In this document: positions 54,801 to 63,691 of the stretch, in pieces | Position numbering within the stretch: position 1 is the stretch's first letter | Layout: each line of letters opens with the position of its first letter | Assembly: GCA_963731035.1 (NCBI GenBank) | Contig: CAVSUY010000026.1 | Span: forward strand, 1 to 64,000 | From: JAANXG01 sp963731035 | GTDB lineage: Bacteria; Pseudomonadota; Gammaproteobacteria; Arenicellales; JAANXG01 | Length of the DNA stretch: 64,000 bases | Direction: 5' to 3' | Program-made: the position numbers and the translations under genes | The notes under the pieces: generated by a model | Seen by the model: the letters and a program-made list of their open reading frames with translations, nothing else | Told to the model about the DNA's origin: nothing | Database searches by the model: none

Positions 54801-55286
54801 GAACAGGCTCGTGTAGGCGGATAGTATTTCATCCAGACGCTTTTGATTGGAACCTCCGGACAGGACAGAGCCCAACTCCCCCTCCTGGGCTCCAGAGAGC
54901 GCTATCAACCCCGCGGTCCTGCCGGACAGGGCCGCGCGGTCCAGGGCGGGTGTGCCGTGCGCCTTCTGCCGGAGGTAGGCCTCGGTGACCAATTCACAGA
55001 GATTCCGGTAGCCGCCCCGGTCCATGGTGAGCAGCGTGAGCCGGCAAGTTCCGCCATTCTCTCCGGGGCGCCGGATCGGCAGGTCGACGCCGACGATGGG
55101 TTTGACGCCTCGCTCCACCGCCTGCGAGAAGAATTTCACGGCCGCGTAGATGTTACAGCGATCCGTCACCGCCACCGCGGCCATATCACGTTCGACGATC
55201 CCGGATATCAGGTCCTTGATCCTCAGTACACTGTTCGACAGCGAGTACTCCGTCTGAACGTGCAAATGGGTGAATCTATTGTTCAA
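51804..55286 (-). CDS. dnaE: DNA polymerase III subunit alpha
   Basis: The 1160-residue replicative polymerase subunit has exactly the E. coli length. The PHP domain begins RFTHLHVQTEYSLSNSVLRIKDL; the polymerase active site shows PDFDIDFCMEGRDRVIEYV; helix-hairpin-helix and OB-fold regions follow. The TTG at 55286 is taken as start because it lies two bases past the rnhB stop and gives the family N-terminus; longer versions overlap rnhB. It follows rnhB in the lpx-rnhB-dnaE run. Confidence 0.96.
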   Translation of the reverse strand: MNNRFTHLHVQTEYSLSNSVLRIKDLISGIVERDMAAVAVTDRCNIYAAVKFFSQAVERGVKPIVGVDLPIRRPGENGGTCRLTLLTMDRGGYRNLCELVTEAYLRQKAHGTPALDRAALSGRTAGLIALSGAQEGELGSVLSGGSNQKRLDEILSAYTSLFPDRYYVELRRIGRPGEAEYNDAAMHVARSRGLPAVATNSVQFVNASDHEQHEVRVCIHDGRILNDARRPRKYTEQQYLRSPAEMEELFRDCPEAVLNTVEIAKRCNYSLEFGDYFLPHFPVPDGLTAESYLATEAREGLRQRLEGAPELNGSEYEQRLDKELDVINQMGFPGYFLIVADFISWAKENAIPVGPGRGSGAGSLVAWVLGITELDPIAHGLLFERFLNPERVSLPDFDIDFCMEGRDRVIEYVAEHYGRDKVSQIITYGTMAARAVVRDVGRVMGLSYGYVDKIAKLVPFQVGMTLDNALQQEALLAERYEQDEEVKQLIDTAMALEGLARNVGRHAGGVVIAPSKLTEFAPLYCERGSDQTLTQFDKDDLEAIGLVKFDFLGLRTLTIIARAIDRINLKLKREGGTPVDLDTMPLGDPATYELIKSGQTTSLFQLESRGMKDLIKRLSPDSFQDLVALVALFRPGPLQSGMVDDFIDRKHGRQPITYLHPLLEPILKPTYGVILYQEQVMEIARVLSGYSLGAADLLRRAMGKKKTEAMARQREVFLKGARDMRVDTSTATTIFDLMEKFAGYGFNKSHSAAYALITYQTAWLKTHYPSEFMAAALSSDKDNTDRVVDLISDCRDMNIKVLPPDVNSGYHNFETTADGGILYGLGAIKGLGQGVSAAVVEAREAGGPFRDLFDFCERVDPRRLNKRALESLICAGAADSLGPHRAAILAAMPTALELAHQQTRAEGQGELFGGQSGSEQVRQFKEVPVWSKDKQLTAERETLGLYFSGHPIDRHRDYLDCLVDARLRDLKPTSDRNVTVAGLISAIRTMNTRRGDRMAFVTLDDQTARMELAVFSELYAQKREAIRKDNLVVVYGPVTVDEYTGGFKMSAEKLYDWDEARVALTERIVLSLDNAEIRNGSCIEKLREIVEEHGTGRCPVWIRYTNEQAEGLLKLGADWMIRPSTAVVDALAEIVGRERLEVVFNRHIEHGEAQDIDHAA

Positions 55287-55287
55287 T

Positions 55288-55899
55288 TTATGGGCGGCGC
55301 TCAATATTCTCTTGCTGCAGAACTCGTTGAACCGGGAGGAACGTCTTGCGGTGCACATCGGTCGCGCCTTTGCGCCCCAGGGCGTCAAGGTGAAGCCTGG
55401 TGGGGTAGCCCTTGTGCCGGGCAAACCCGTATCCGGGGTAGAGCTGATCCATTCGAACCATCAAAGCGTCCCGGTACACTTTCGCGAGCACTGACGCCGC
55501 TGAAATCGGCGGCTCGCTGTCGTCACCACCGACGATTGCCTCGACCGGACATCTTAACCCAGGGGATCGATTCCCATCTACTATCACAATTGCCGGCCGC
55601 AGAAGCAGACTGTTGACCGCTCGCTGCATCGCCAGCATCGTGGCATTGAGTATGTTCAGTGCGTCTATTTCGTGCACCGAAGCGCATTGAACACTCCAGC
55701 TGACCGCCCGGCTCCTGATGACGGTCGCCAGGCGCTGCCTGTTCGCTTCGGTGAGCTTCTTGGAGTCTTTGAGGCCATCGATGACGCAGCGTGCCGGCAG
55801 TACGACCGCGGCGGCTACCACCGGCCCCGCCAGCGGGCCGCGCCCGGCTTCATCGACCCCCGCCACGAAGCCGGATCGCGCGGCAACGTGGCCCGTCAA
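55288..55899 (-). CDS. rnhB: ribonuclease HII
   Basis: The 203-residue enzyme removes ribonucleotides from RNA-DNA hybrids. Seen: FVAGVDEAGRGPLAGPVVAAAVVL with the first two acidic residues, LKDSKKLTEANRQ, IVDGN and GGDDSEPPISAASVLAKVYRD. The TTG at 55899 overlaps the lpxB stop (TTGA); upstream codons belong to lpxB. It is coupled to lpxB and dnaE. Confidence 0.95.
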   Translation of the reverse strand: MTGHVAARSGFVAGVDEAGRGPLAGPVVAAAVVLPARCVIDGLKDSKKLTEANRQRLATVIRSRAVSWSVQCASVHEIDALNILNATMLAMQRAVNSLLLRPAIVIVDGNRSPGLRCPVEAIVGGDDSEPPISAASVLAKVYRDALMVRMDQLYPGYGFARHKGYPTRLHLDALGRKGATDVHRKTFLPVQRVLQQENIERRP

Positions 55900-57038
55900 T
55901 TCGCTGCCCGCCCGGCCACGCGAAGCACTTCCCGTGCCGCCCGGGCACTCGCGCCGCAGCGGAGCATCTCGTGTATCCGTCCGAGCGTCCGCTCCATATC
56001 GCGCCTGAGGCCTTCGTCGGTCATGTACCGATCGATCTCCTTCCAAACCGCATCCACCGTGGCGCGGTTCTGCATCAACTCGGGGACGACGGGCTTTTCC
56101 AGCAGGTTGTTGGGCATTGAAAAGTACGATACCCGGGCGAACAGCCTCACCATCACGCTGGTGAACCATGACACCTTGTACGTTACCACCATTGGCGTCT
56201 TGTGCAGCGCGGCCTCCAGGGCGGCGGTGCCCGATGCCAGCAGCGCGATGTCGCTTGCCGCCAGGACCTGTCGCGAGCGGTCTTGCAGCAGGCGCACGGG
56301 GAGGTTCGGTGCCTTGCGGGCAACCAGATCCTGGAAGTACTCCAGAGTTGCGGCGCTGATAAACGGCGCCAGGAACTGCACGTCACGCCTACCGGAACGC
56401 TGGATCTTCGCCGCTACATCGACGAACAGCGGGCCCAGGCGCTTCAGCTCGCTGATCCGGCTTCCCGGCAGCAAGGCCACAACGCATTCGGCGTCCACGC
56501 CGAGCTCCGCCCGCGCGGCCGCGCGGTCGACGGTCCCGGGTATCTCGTCGGCCATCGGGTGGCCCACGAAGCTCACCGGCACTCCGCGCTCGCGATAATA
56601 GTCGGCTTCAAACGGAAACAGGGTCAGCATCAGATCCACCGCTTGCCGGATCTTCCTGATGCGGTAGGCCCGCCACGCCCACACCGTCGGGCTGACATAG
56701 TGAACCGTCGGAATCCCCGCGCGTTTGAGCCTGCGTTCCAGGCTCAGGTTGAAATCCGGCACATCGACGCCCACGAACACGTCCGGAGGGCTGGCGACGA
56801 ACCTGTCGTGCACGGCTTTGCGTATTCTGAGGATCTTCCACAGACTCTTCGCCAGCCCGTCGACGCCCATGATGGAGATCGTATCCATGGGGTGGTGGAT
56901 TACGGCCCCCTCGCGCGCCATCAACGGTCCGCCGATTCCCTCTATTTCCACGTCCGGCACTGTTTCCTTCAACTGCCGAATCAGGCCGGCGGCCAGGTAG
57001 TCGCCCGAGGCCTCTCCGGCAACCATGCCGATTCTCAC
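55896..57038 (-). CDS. lpxB: lipid-A-disaccharide synthase
   Basis: The 380-residue peripheral glycosyltransferase joins UDP-2,3-diacylglucosamine and lipid X. Seen: GMVAGEASGDYLAAGLI, GIGGPLMAREG, GVDVPDFNLSLERRLK, LLPGSRISELKRLGPLF and MVVTYKVSWFTSVMVR. It sits between lpxA and rnhB. Confidence 0.96.
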   Translation of the reverse strand: MRIGMVAGEASGDYLAAGLIRQLKETVPDVEIEGIGGPLMAREGAVIHHPMDTISIMGVDGLAKSLWKILRIRKAVHDRFVASPPDVFVGVDVPDFNLSLERRLKRAGIPTVHYVSPTVWAWRAYRIRKIRQAVDLMLTLFPFEADYYRERGVPVSFVGHPMADEIPGTVDRAAARAELGVDAECVVALLPGSRISELKRLGPLFVDVAAKIQRSGRRDVQFLAPFISAATLEYFQDLVARKAPNLPVRLLQDRSRQVLAASDIALLASGTAALEAALHKTPMVVTYKVSWFTSVMVRLFARVSYFSMPNNLLEKPVVPELMQNRATVDAVWKEIDRYMTDEGLRRDMERTLGRIHEMLRCGASARAAREVLRVAGRAAN

Positions 57039-57069
57039 GTCCGTGACGCGAAGCCGGCTATGTCGCGGT

Positions 57070-57840
57070 TCATCTTATGATCCCTCGTTCGGAGTGGCAG
57101 AGAAAGGTCAGCAGCTCCGCCACCGCCGGATGGTCGCCAAGCTCGAGCTGTATCTTCTCGCGCGCCGCCCTCAGAGGCAGTTCCGAGCGATACAACGTCT
57201 TGTACGCCCGTTTCAAGGCGACGATGTCCTGCCCGCTGAAGTTTCTCCGTCTCAATCCCTTTACGTTGATACCGTGGGGCTGGGCCCGGTTTCCCGCCGC
57301 GACAGTGAAAGGCGGCACATCCTGCAGGCATACACAACCTATTCCGGTGATACTGTGGGCGCCGATCCGGCAGAACTGGTGAACCAGCGTGAAACCCCCG
57401 AGGATCGCGTAGTCGCTTACCGCTACGTGCCCGGCGAGGCTCGCGCAGTTGGCGAAGATGGTGTGGGAACCGATCAGGCAGTCATGGGCTATATGCACGT
57501 ACGCCATGAGAAAGTTGCTGTCGCCGATACGGGTCACGCCGCCCCCCTCCGCGGTGCCCCGGTTGATGGTGGTGTACTCGCGAACGATGTTGTTGTCGCC
57601 TATCTCGACCGCGGTGTCTTCCCCGGCGTAGCCAAGATGCTGGGGAGCTTCTCCGATGGAGGAAAACTGGTAGATCCTGTTGCCGCGCCCGATCCGGGTT
57701 CTGCCGTTGATCACCACGTGGGGGCCTATCCAGGTATCGTTCCCCACTGAGACACTCCCGGATACGATCGAATAGGGGCCGATAGTCACATTCTCACCGA
57801 TCTCCGCCCCGGGTTCGATAACAGCGCGACTGTCGATCAC
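57070..57840 (-). CDS. lpxA: UDP-N-acetylglucosamine acyltransferase
   Basis: The 256-residue left-handed beta-helix trimer catalyses the first lipid A step. Hexapeptide repeats are clear (IGENVTIGPYSIV, GNDTWIGPHVVINGRTRIG), as is the catalytic-His block MAYVHIAHDCLIGSHTIFANCASLAGHV. The GTG at 57840 gives MIDSRAVIEPGAEIG, the usual start, with AGGGG ten bases upstream; the GTG at 57888 is an alternative. It lies between fabZ and lpxB. Confidence 0.94.
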   Translation of the reverse strand: MIDSRAVIEPGAEIGENVTIGPYSIVSGSVSVGNDTWIGPHVVINGRTRIGRGNRIYQFSSIGEAPQHLGYAGEDTAVEIGDNNIVREYTTINRGTAEGGGVTRIGDSNFLMAYVHIAHDCLIGSHTIFANCASLAGHVAVSDYAILGGFTLVHQFCRIGAHSITGIGCVCLQDVPPFTVAAGNRAQPHGINVKGLRRRNFSGQDIVALKRAYKTLYRSELPLRAAREKIQLELGDHPAVAELLTFLCHSERGIIR

Positions 57841-57930
57841 GGCACTCGCGCCCCTGCTGAGCCGCTCACGCACATGAAAGGCGTCCACTGAACGACGTGC
57901 GTGTATGCGCCGCAGATGCCATGTATGCCT

Positions 57931-58371
57931 TCAGCCCATATCCTTATACGTGAACATCAGCTCCGCAGTGCAGCAGGTTTGTTCGTCGACGGTCGCCTTG
58001 CCGCCGCATTTCCACATGTTTTTGATCCGCCTGAGGATCGTGACATCGAAGTCGAGCCTGTCGCCGGGCTCGACCGGACGCTTGAACCGTGCCGAATCTA
58101 TGCCCGTGAAATAGTAGAGCCTATTGTCGTTGGCCCCGACGCCGACATCGTGGCTGGCCAGGATGGCACAAGCCTGCGCCATCGCCTCGACGATGAGGAC
58201 ACCCGGCATCACCGGCCGGTATGGAAAGTGCCCCTGGAAAAAGGGCTCATTGAATGTCACATTCTTGTATGCCTTGAGTGATCGGCCCGCTTCGACCTGC
58301 GTCACACGATCGATCAGCAGGAATGGATAGCGGTGAGGCAGGTAATTCTTTATTTCGTGGATATCCATCAT
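57931..58371 (-). CDS. fabZ: 3-hydroxyacyl-ACP dehydratase FabZ
   Basis: The 146-residue hot-dog-fold enzyme dehydrates beta-hydroxyacyl-ACPs in fatty acid synthesis and competes with LpxA for substrate. Seen: IKNYLPHRYPFLLIDRV and GHFPYRPVMPGVLIVEAMAQ with the catalytic His and Glu. It directly follows skp here; lpxD, normally in between, is missing. Confidence 0.96.
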   Translation of the reverse strand: MMDIHEIKNYLPHRYPFLLIDRVTQVEAGRSLKAYKNVTFNEPFFQGHFPYRPVMPGVLIVEAMAQACAILASHDVGVGANDNRLYYFTGIDSARFKRPVEPGDRLDFDVTILRRIKNMWKCGGKATVDEQTCCTAELMFTYKDMG

Positions 58372-58426
58372 CTTGTCTGATCCGGCGTCAACTCTTCTGG
58401 ATCGATCCGGTCCGCCGGCTCGAGAA

Positions 58427-58948
58427 TTACTTCGTTTCCGCCCGCAGCTTGTCGAGCACCTTGTCCGTCATGTCGATCTCGTCGCTCGCGTAGATCACCG
58501 CGGGCTCGTGGACGATCAGATCGTACGATTGCTTCTTCGCTATCTCCACGATTGCCTTTATCACCAGTTTCTGGAGATTGTTGAGCTCCTCGTTTCGGCG
58601 CAGATTGTAGTCTTCGCGAAACTCGCTGGTAGCGCGACTCAATGAACGCCGCTTGTCCCGGAGCTCCATCTCCTTCTTATTGCGGGATGATTCGTCCAGC
58701 ACCAGGTCGTTCTTCAGCAAATCGTCCTCGAGTTGCTTCACCCCTTCCCGCATCGCCCTGATCTCGCGATCCCTGGGCCCGAACTCCTGTTCCAGCTTCT
58801 TCAGTGCCGCTTCCCCTTGAGGCGCCTTCTCGATCACCTGTCCGACATTGACGAACCCGATCTTCAGGTCACCCTTCTGTGCGAAGGCGGCGCCTGAAAA
58901 CACCAGGCAAAGCACCGAAAAGAAAAACACTGCTCTGTTACGCATCAT
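58427..58948 (-). CDS. skp: OmpH/Skp-family periplasmic chaperone
   Basis: The 173-residue protein has a signal peptide (AVFFFSVLCLVFSGAAFA) and the Skp pattern: IGFVNVGQVIEKAPQGEAALKKLEQEF, a long charged coiled coil, and the closing YDLIVHEPAVIYASDEIDMTDKVLDKL. Skp trimers carry unfolded outer membrane proteins to BAM. The start MMRNRAVFFF is chosen over an upstream ATG lacking signal-peptide character. It follows bamA. Confidence 0.93.
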   Translation of the reverse strand: MMRNRAVFFFSVLCLVFSGAAFAQKGDLKIGFVNVGQVIEKAPQGEAALKKLEQEFGPRDREIRAMREGVKQLEDDLLKNDLVLDESSRNKKEMELRDKRRSLSRATSEFREDYNLRRNEELNNLQKLVIKAIVEIAKKQSYDLIVHEPAVIYASDEIDMTDKVLDKLRAETK

Positions 58949-59013
58949 TGACACCACACCAGATACTCGAATCAAGACAGCCCGGTTGATCTACCGATCC
59001 GAAGCTCTCCACT

Positions 59014-61296
59014 CTATTGGAAGAACCGTCCCAGGGTAAACTGGAAGCGTTGAGTATTATCTCCAGGCTTCCTGTTGAGCGGCTCCGCGACGCTGATGGC
59101 GAGCGGTCCGAGAGGCGAAAACCAACTGAATGCGACGCCGGTCGAGTACCTGACCTCGCCGAGATCGAAAGGCTCGCCTGCGCCGTAGACCTGGCCGCCG
59201 TCGACGAAAATACTGAATCGTTTGTCCTGCCCCGACTCGCCCGGCAAGGGAAACTGCAGCTCCAGATTGCCGAGAACCCGCCGGTCGCCGCCAACGGCCT
59301 GTGGATTGGTTCCGCTGGACCGGGGACCCAGCGAGCGCGCGTCGTAGCCCCGCACAGTGGTGGCCCCTCCTGCGAAGAAATTCTCGAAAAACGGCAGCAC
59401 GCCGGACTTTCCGTAGCCGTCGCCATAACCCACCTCGCCGCTGGCTTTGATAATCAGGAAATCCGCCGGCTTGAAGTACGTATCGTTCCGGGCCGTAACC
59501 TTATAGTACTCCAGGTCGCTCGGCGGTGTCGAAATCTCCCAGGAAAGGCGCTGGACGCCGCCCGTACTCGGGAACAACCTGCTGTCACGGGTATCGTGGC
59601 TGAAACTGCCCGTCGCCTTCAGTATGGTATTGCGGGGACTGTCCTTAATGATGGTCAGAAACTCAGGAGGCGTTTCCAGGGTGGACTTCAGACGCACGTC
59701 TTCGACCTGCGCCCCGATGCTGAGATTAGTGTACTCGCTCAGCGGAAAGCCGAAATCCATACCGGCTCCAAGCGTGTCCGTAACGTAAGCCGCCGTATTG
59801 GCATTGGCGGCGTCGATCTTCCGTTGAAACAACGTGAATCCTCTACTGATCCCGTTGATCGTATAGTAGGGGTTGAGATAGCGCAGACGAACCTGCTTGG
59901 TCACGGAAGAGTTGTCCGCCGTCAGATCGAGCGAGCGACCGGTCCCAAATAGATTTGTCTGGGATAACTGCCCCTGGAGCAGCACTCCGTCGGCGTCCGA
60001 GTAGCCAACGCCGATAAGGATGCTTCCCGTGGACCGCTCTTTCACGTTGACGTTGACATCGACCTGATCGGGACTGCCCGGGACCGGTGGCGTTTCTATG
60101 TTGACGCCGGTGAAGTAGCCCGTTCTGTCCAATCGGGTCTTGGAGCGCTGCACCTTCTCGGTCGAGTACCAGGCCCCCTCGAGCTGTCGCATTTCCCGCC
60201 GAATGACTTCGTCCCGGGTCACGCGGTTGCCCGTGATATTGATGCGTCGCACGTACACCCGCCGCCCAGGATCAACTACGAGGTCCAGGGAGACCGTCTT
60301 GTCTTTTTGGTTGATAGTGGGGATGGAGTTGACGTTGGCGAAGGCATAGCCGTCATCCCCCAGGCGGTCGGCGATGGCTTTGCGCGAATCGCTCACGTCT
60401 CGTTGAGAATACACCTGCCCCGGCTTGATGGTCACCAGTTTGACCAGCTGCGCCTCGGGAACGGGAAGACGTCCCTTCACCGCGAAATCCGATACCCGGT
60501 ATTGATCACCTTCCTGGATGTTGACCGTCACGAAGATACTCTCCTTGTCCGGAGAGATGGTGACCTGGGTGGACTCGATCTTGAAATTTATGTATCCCTT
60601 GTCCTGGTAGAAACTGCGCAGCTTTTCCAGGTCGGCCTGGAGCTGTTGGCGGGAATATTCGTCGTTCGGAGAGAAAAACAACATGCGTCGTTTGGTTGAC
60701 AGCTTGAACTTGTCCTCGAGATCGCTTTCGGAGAACGACTTGTTGCCCACCAGGTTGATGCGCTTGATCTTGGCCGTCTTGCCCTCGCGCACCTTGATAT
60801 TCACGTTGACACGGTTGTTATCGAGCGGCTTGACCTCGGTCTCGATCTCGGCGGCGTACTTGCCGATTGAGAAATACTGAGATTTCAACTCCTGAACCAC
60901 CTTGTCCAGCAGCGACGCGTTGAACACCAGCCCCTTCGCCAGCCCCAGATTACCCAGCTCCGACAACGTCCTCTTCTTGTCGAGCTTCTCCACACCCAGG
61001 AGCTCGACGTTCGCGATGGACGGACTTTCCTTCACCTTGACGACCAGTGTCGACCCATCCTTGTCCAGGACCACATCTTCGAAGAACCCCGTTGCGAATA
61101 GAGCCTTGATGGCCGCCCGCGCGACATCGTCGTTCATCTGATCGCCGACTTTCACCGGCAGGTAGTTGTAAACGGTGCCGGCGGATACCCGTTGAAGGCC
61201 ATCCACCTTGATGTCTTTAACCACAAACGGTTCTATCGCGTGCGCCGAAAGCGTGAAGCCGAACAGAAGGATGAGTCCCGAGATGATTCTTTTCAT
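59014..61296 (-). CDS. bamA: outer membrane protein assembly factor BamA
   Basis: The 760-residue Omp85 protein inserts beta-barrels into the outer membrane. It has a signal peptide (KRIISGLILLFGFTLSAHA), five POTRA domains (first: VKDIKVDGLQRVSAGTVYNYL) and a 16-strand barrel with the conserved VRGYD-type lid motif (ATTVRGYDARSLGPRS). The start MKRIISGL is taken at 61296. It lies between rseP and skp, the normal order. Confidence 0.97.
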   Translation of the reverse strand: MKRIISGLILLFGFTLSAHAIEPFVVKDIKVDGLQRVSAGTVYNYLPVKVGDQMNDDVARAAIKALFATGFFEDVVLDKDGSTLVVKVKESPSIANVELLGVEKLDKKRTLSELGNLGLAKGLVFNASLLDKVVQELKSQYFSIGKYAAEIETEVKPLDNNRVNVNIKVREGKTAKIKRINLVGNKSFSESDLEDKFKLSTKRRMLFFSPNDEYSRQQLQADLEKLRSFYQDKGYINFKIESTQVTISPDKESIFVTVNIQEGDQYRVSDFAVKGRLPVPEAQLVKLVTIKPGQVYSQRDVSDSRKAIADRLGDDGYAFANVNSIPTINQKDKTVSLDLVVDPGRRVYVRRINITGNRVTRDEVIRREMRQLEGAWYSTEKVQRSKTRLDRTGYFTGVNIETPPVPGSPDQVDVNVNVKERSTGSILIGVGYSDADGVLLQGQLSQTNLFGTGRSLDLTADNSSVTKQVRLRYLNPYYTINGISRGFTLFQRKIDAANANTAAYVTDTLGAGMDFGFPLSEYTNLSIGAQVEDVRLKSTLETPPEFLTIIKDSPRNTILKATGSFSHDTRDSRLFPSTGGVQRLSWEISTPPSDLEYYKVTARNDTYFKPADFLIIKASGEVGYGDGYGKSGVLPFFENFFAGGATTVRGYDARSLGPRSSGTNPQAVGGDRRVLGNLELQFPLPGESGQDKRFSIFVDGGQVYGAGEPFDLGEVRYSTGVAFSWFSPLGPLAISVAEPLNRKPGDNTQRFQFTLGRFFQ

Positions 61297-61346
61297 TGTG
61301 AACCCTGTGGTCACTGTTGTGGCGAACGGTGTCAGTGAGTCCTCCA

Positions 61347-62711
61347 TCACTGCAACAGCCGGACTATATCATTATAAAAAGCCAAACTCATGAGAGCGAA
61401 CAGCATCGCCAGTCCGATCTGCTGTCCCCAGACCATTACTTGCTTTGAGAGCGGACCGCCCGTCACCGCCTCGGCCGCATAATACAGAAGGTGTCCCCCG
61501 TCCAGCACCGGAATCGGCAGCAGGTTGAGAACGCCCAGACTGATGCTGACGATGGCGAGAAACATGAGGAAGCTGTCCCAGCCTATCTGAACCGAGTCCC
61601 CCGCGAACTGTGCAATGGTCAACGGGCCGCTGATGTTCTTCGCCGACACCTGCAGCGTGACGATCTTCTCCAGCATCTTCACGGTCAACACCGACATGAC
61701 CCACACGTTTCCCGCACTTTGGACCGCGGATTCCAATGGACCGTAGGTCAGGTGCACGCGGTACTTGTCCGGGATGGTTACCGGCTTCGGTGAGATCCCG
61801 ATCCGGCCGATGGTCTTTCCCTGGGACTGAACGGCCTCCGGACGCAGGGTCATGGTCATCTCCCTCCCGGCCCTTTCAATGCCCAACACCGTGGACTGTC
61901 CCGCCAACGGACGCACGGCCTCCACAAGATCCCGCCAGTCCTTTGTCCTGGCGTCGCCCACCGAGACGACGCGATCCCCAACCCGCAGACCCGCCTGTTC
62001 GGCGGGCGAACCGGTCTGGACTGATCCCACCACCGGGGGTATTTCGGGCATGTACCCGTACAATCCGATTCCGTTTTCCAGGAGCCCGGCGTCCAACTTG
62101 CTCAGCGGGACCTTGTCCAGATACAGTTCTCGCATCGCCAGGTCGCCGTCCTTCGTGCGCACCTGTACAGGCACCCGGTGACGGGCCAAAGCCTGGTTGA
62201 AGAGGTACAGGCGATGCTCGCTCCAGGTGCGGGTTTGCTTGCCGTTGATCTCGAGAATCTGGTCACCGACCTGGAATCCACCCTGCTGGGCCAGCGAACC
62301 ATCCACTACCGCTCCCACCACGGGCTTCACGCCGTTGATGCCCGCCATGAACACGAACCAGTACGCCACGAATGCAAACAGGAAGTTGAAAAGTGGTCCC
62401 GCCACCACCACTGCCACGCGTTTCCACGTGGGCTGCCGGTTGAAAGCACGGTGGGCCTCTTCCTCTGGGACCTCTTCATCCTCCGTCTCGTCGAGCATCT
62501 TGACGTAGCCTCCAAACGGCAAGGCGGCGACGACATACTCGGTGCCATCCCGGGCTGTGCGCGACCACAGCGCCCGCCCGAATCCGATCGAGAATCGCAG
62601 TACCTTAACGCCCAGACTGCGGGCGACCCAGAAGTGACCGAACTCGTGGACCGTGACGAGGATCCCGATAGCGAGGACAAATCCAAAGACGCTGAAGAAG
62701 AAATCGTGCAT
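61347..62711 (-). CDS. rseP: RIP metalloprotease RseP
   Basis: The 454-residue site-2 protease cleaves RseA/MucA in the membrane to free sigma-E. Seen: the zinc motif VHEFGHFW near the N-terminus, FNRQPTWKRVAVVVAGPLFNFLFAF, two periplasmic PDZ domains and the LDG motif NLLPIPVLDGGHLLYY. It connects functionally to the mucA-mucB genes of this window. Confidence 0.96.
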   Translation of the reverse strand: MHDFFFSVFGFVLAIGILVTVHEFGHFWVARSLGVKVLRFSIGFGRALWSRTARDGTEYVVAALPFGGYVKMLDETEDEEVPEEEAHRAFNRQPTWKRVAVVVAGPLFNFLFAFVAYWFVFMAGINGVKPVVGAVVDGSLAQQGGFQVGDQILEINGKQTRTWSEHRLYLFNQALARHRVPVQVRTKDGDLAMRELYLDKVPLSKLDAGLLENGIGLYGYMPEIPPVVGSVQTGSPAEQAGLRVGDRVVSVGDARTKDWRDLVEAVRPLAGQSTVLGIERAGREMTMTLRPEAVQSQGKTIGRIGISPKPVTIPDKYRVHLTYGPLESAVQSAGNVWVMSVLTVKMLEKIVTLQVSAKNISGPLTIAQFAGDSVQIGWDSFLMFLAIVSISLGVLNLLPIPVLDGGHLLYYAAEAVTGGPLSKQVMVWGQQIGLAMLFALMSLAFYNDIVRLLQ

Positions 62712-62818
62712 AGGTTAATGTTGCTGCTTCATGGTAAAGGTCAATCTGACCCGGTGATCGGCGTCGCGTTCCGTATCGTTGGGCGGCCGGTCCGCCGCGG
62801 AGGTTCCAGCGCACCTTA

Positions 62819-63691
62819 TCACGCGCCGTAGGAGCCAAACCACCAGAGCCAGCCAAGCACAAAGAACGGCGCCGCAGCGGTGATACTGTCGATCCGATCC
62901 ATCACGCCCCCGTGCCCCGGCAACACACCGCCGCTGTCTTTCAGTTCCACGGTTCGCTTCCAGTTGCTCTCGAACAAGTCTCCGAACACGGACATCACGA
63001 CCACGACGAGACTCCAGGCCACCAGGCCCAACCAGTGACTCGGCCCGAGGCCCCAGTACGTCCCGAAACCCGCCGCAACGATCATTCCGGCCGCCAGCGC
63101 TCCCCAGAGCCCTTCCACGGTCTTGCCCGGACTGATCGCCGGCGCCAGCTTACGCCTCCCCCACCGTCGCCCCACGAAATAGGCCCCGGTATCGGCCCCC
63201 CAAATCAGAACAAACAGCATCAGGACGGCGCTGGGGTCATGGTGGTGCAACGTGTCGACGGCGAGCCACGCCGGCAGCAGGACCCACAAACCACTCAGCC
63301 AGCGCAGCGCCTTAGGCCAGGACAAAAGCTCCCGATTGCGGCGACGGAACAATGATACCGCCACCGCTGCCCAGGCGGCACAGGTGATGATGAACAAATA
63401 CCCGGAGACCACACCACCGTAGAGGTGTCCCAGCACCATCAGGAGCAATGCGGCTGCGACAGCCAGCCCCTTCACGGAGGGGGCGGCGTACCCGGACAGA
63501 TGGGTCCATTCCCAGACTCCCACGACGATGGGCAGGCCGATCAGCAACGCAAAATAGACGTCCGACAAGGCGAACACACCGACCACGAACAGAGGCGCGA
63601 GGATGGCAGCTGTCAGCACCCGCACCCTAAGCTTGCCGGTAGGGGCTCCGCGCCGGGGAAGGGGTCCTGCGCCGTGCGGCGGCGCCGTCAT
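62819..63691 (-). CDS. cdsA: phosphatidate cytidylyltransferase
   Basis: The 290-residue polytopic enzyme makes CDP-diacylglycerol. The signature near the C-terminus is NWKRTVELKDSGGVLPGHGGVMDRIDS, preceded by DTGAYFVGRRWGRRKLAPAISPGKTVEG. It normally lies next to uppS and dxr. Here dxr is absent between cdsA and rseP, and no uppS is seen upstream within the window. The start may be at 63691 or at a downstream codon closer to the first helix. Confidence 0.93.
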   Translation of the reverse strand: MTAPPHGAGPLPRRGAPTGKLRVRVLTAAILAPLFVVGVFALSDVYFALLIGLPIVVGVWEWTHLSGYAAPSVKGLAVAAALLLMVLGHLYGGVVSGYLFIITCAAWAAVAVSLFRRRNRELLSWPKALRWLSGLWVLLPAWLAVDTLHHHDPSAVLMLFVLIWGADTGAYFVGRRWGRRKLAPAISPGKTVEGLWGALAAGMIVAAGFGTYWGLGPSHWLGLVAWSLVVVVMSVFGDLFESNWKRTVELKDSGGVLPGHGGVMDRIDSITAAAPFFVLGWLWWFGSYGA

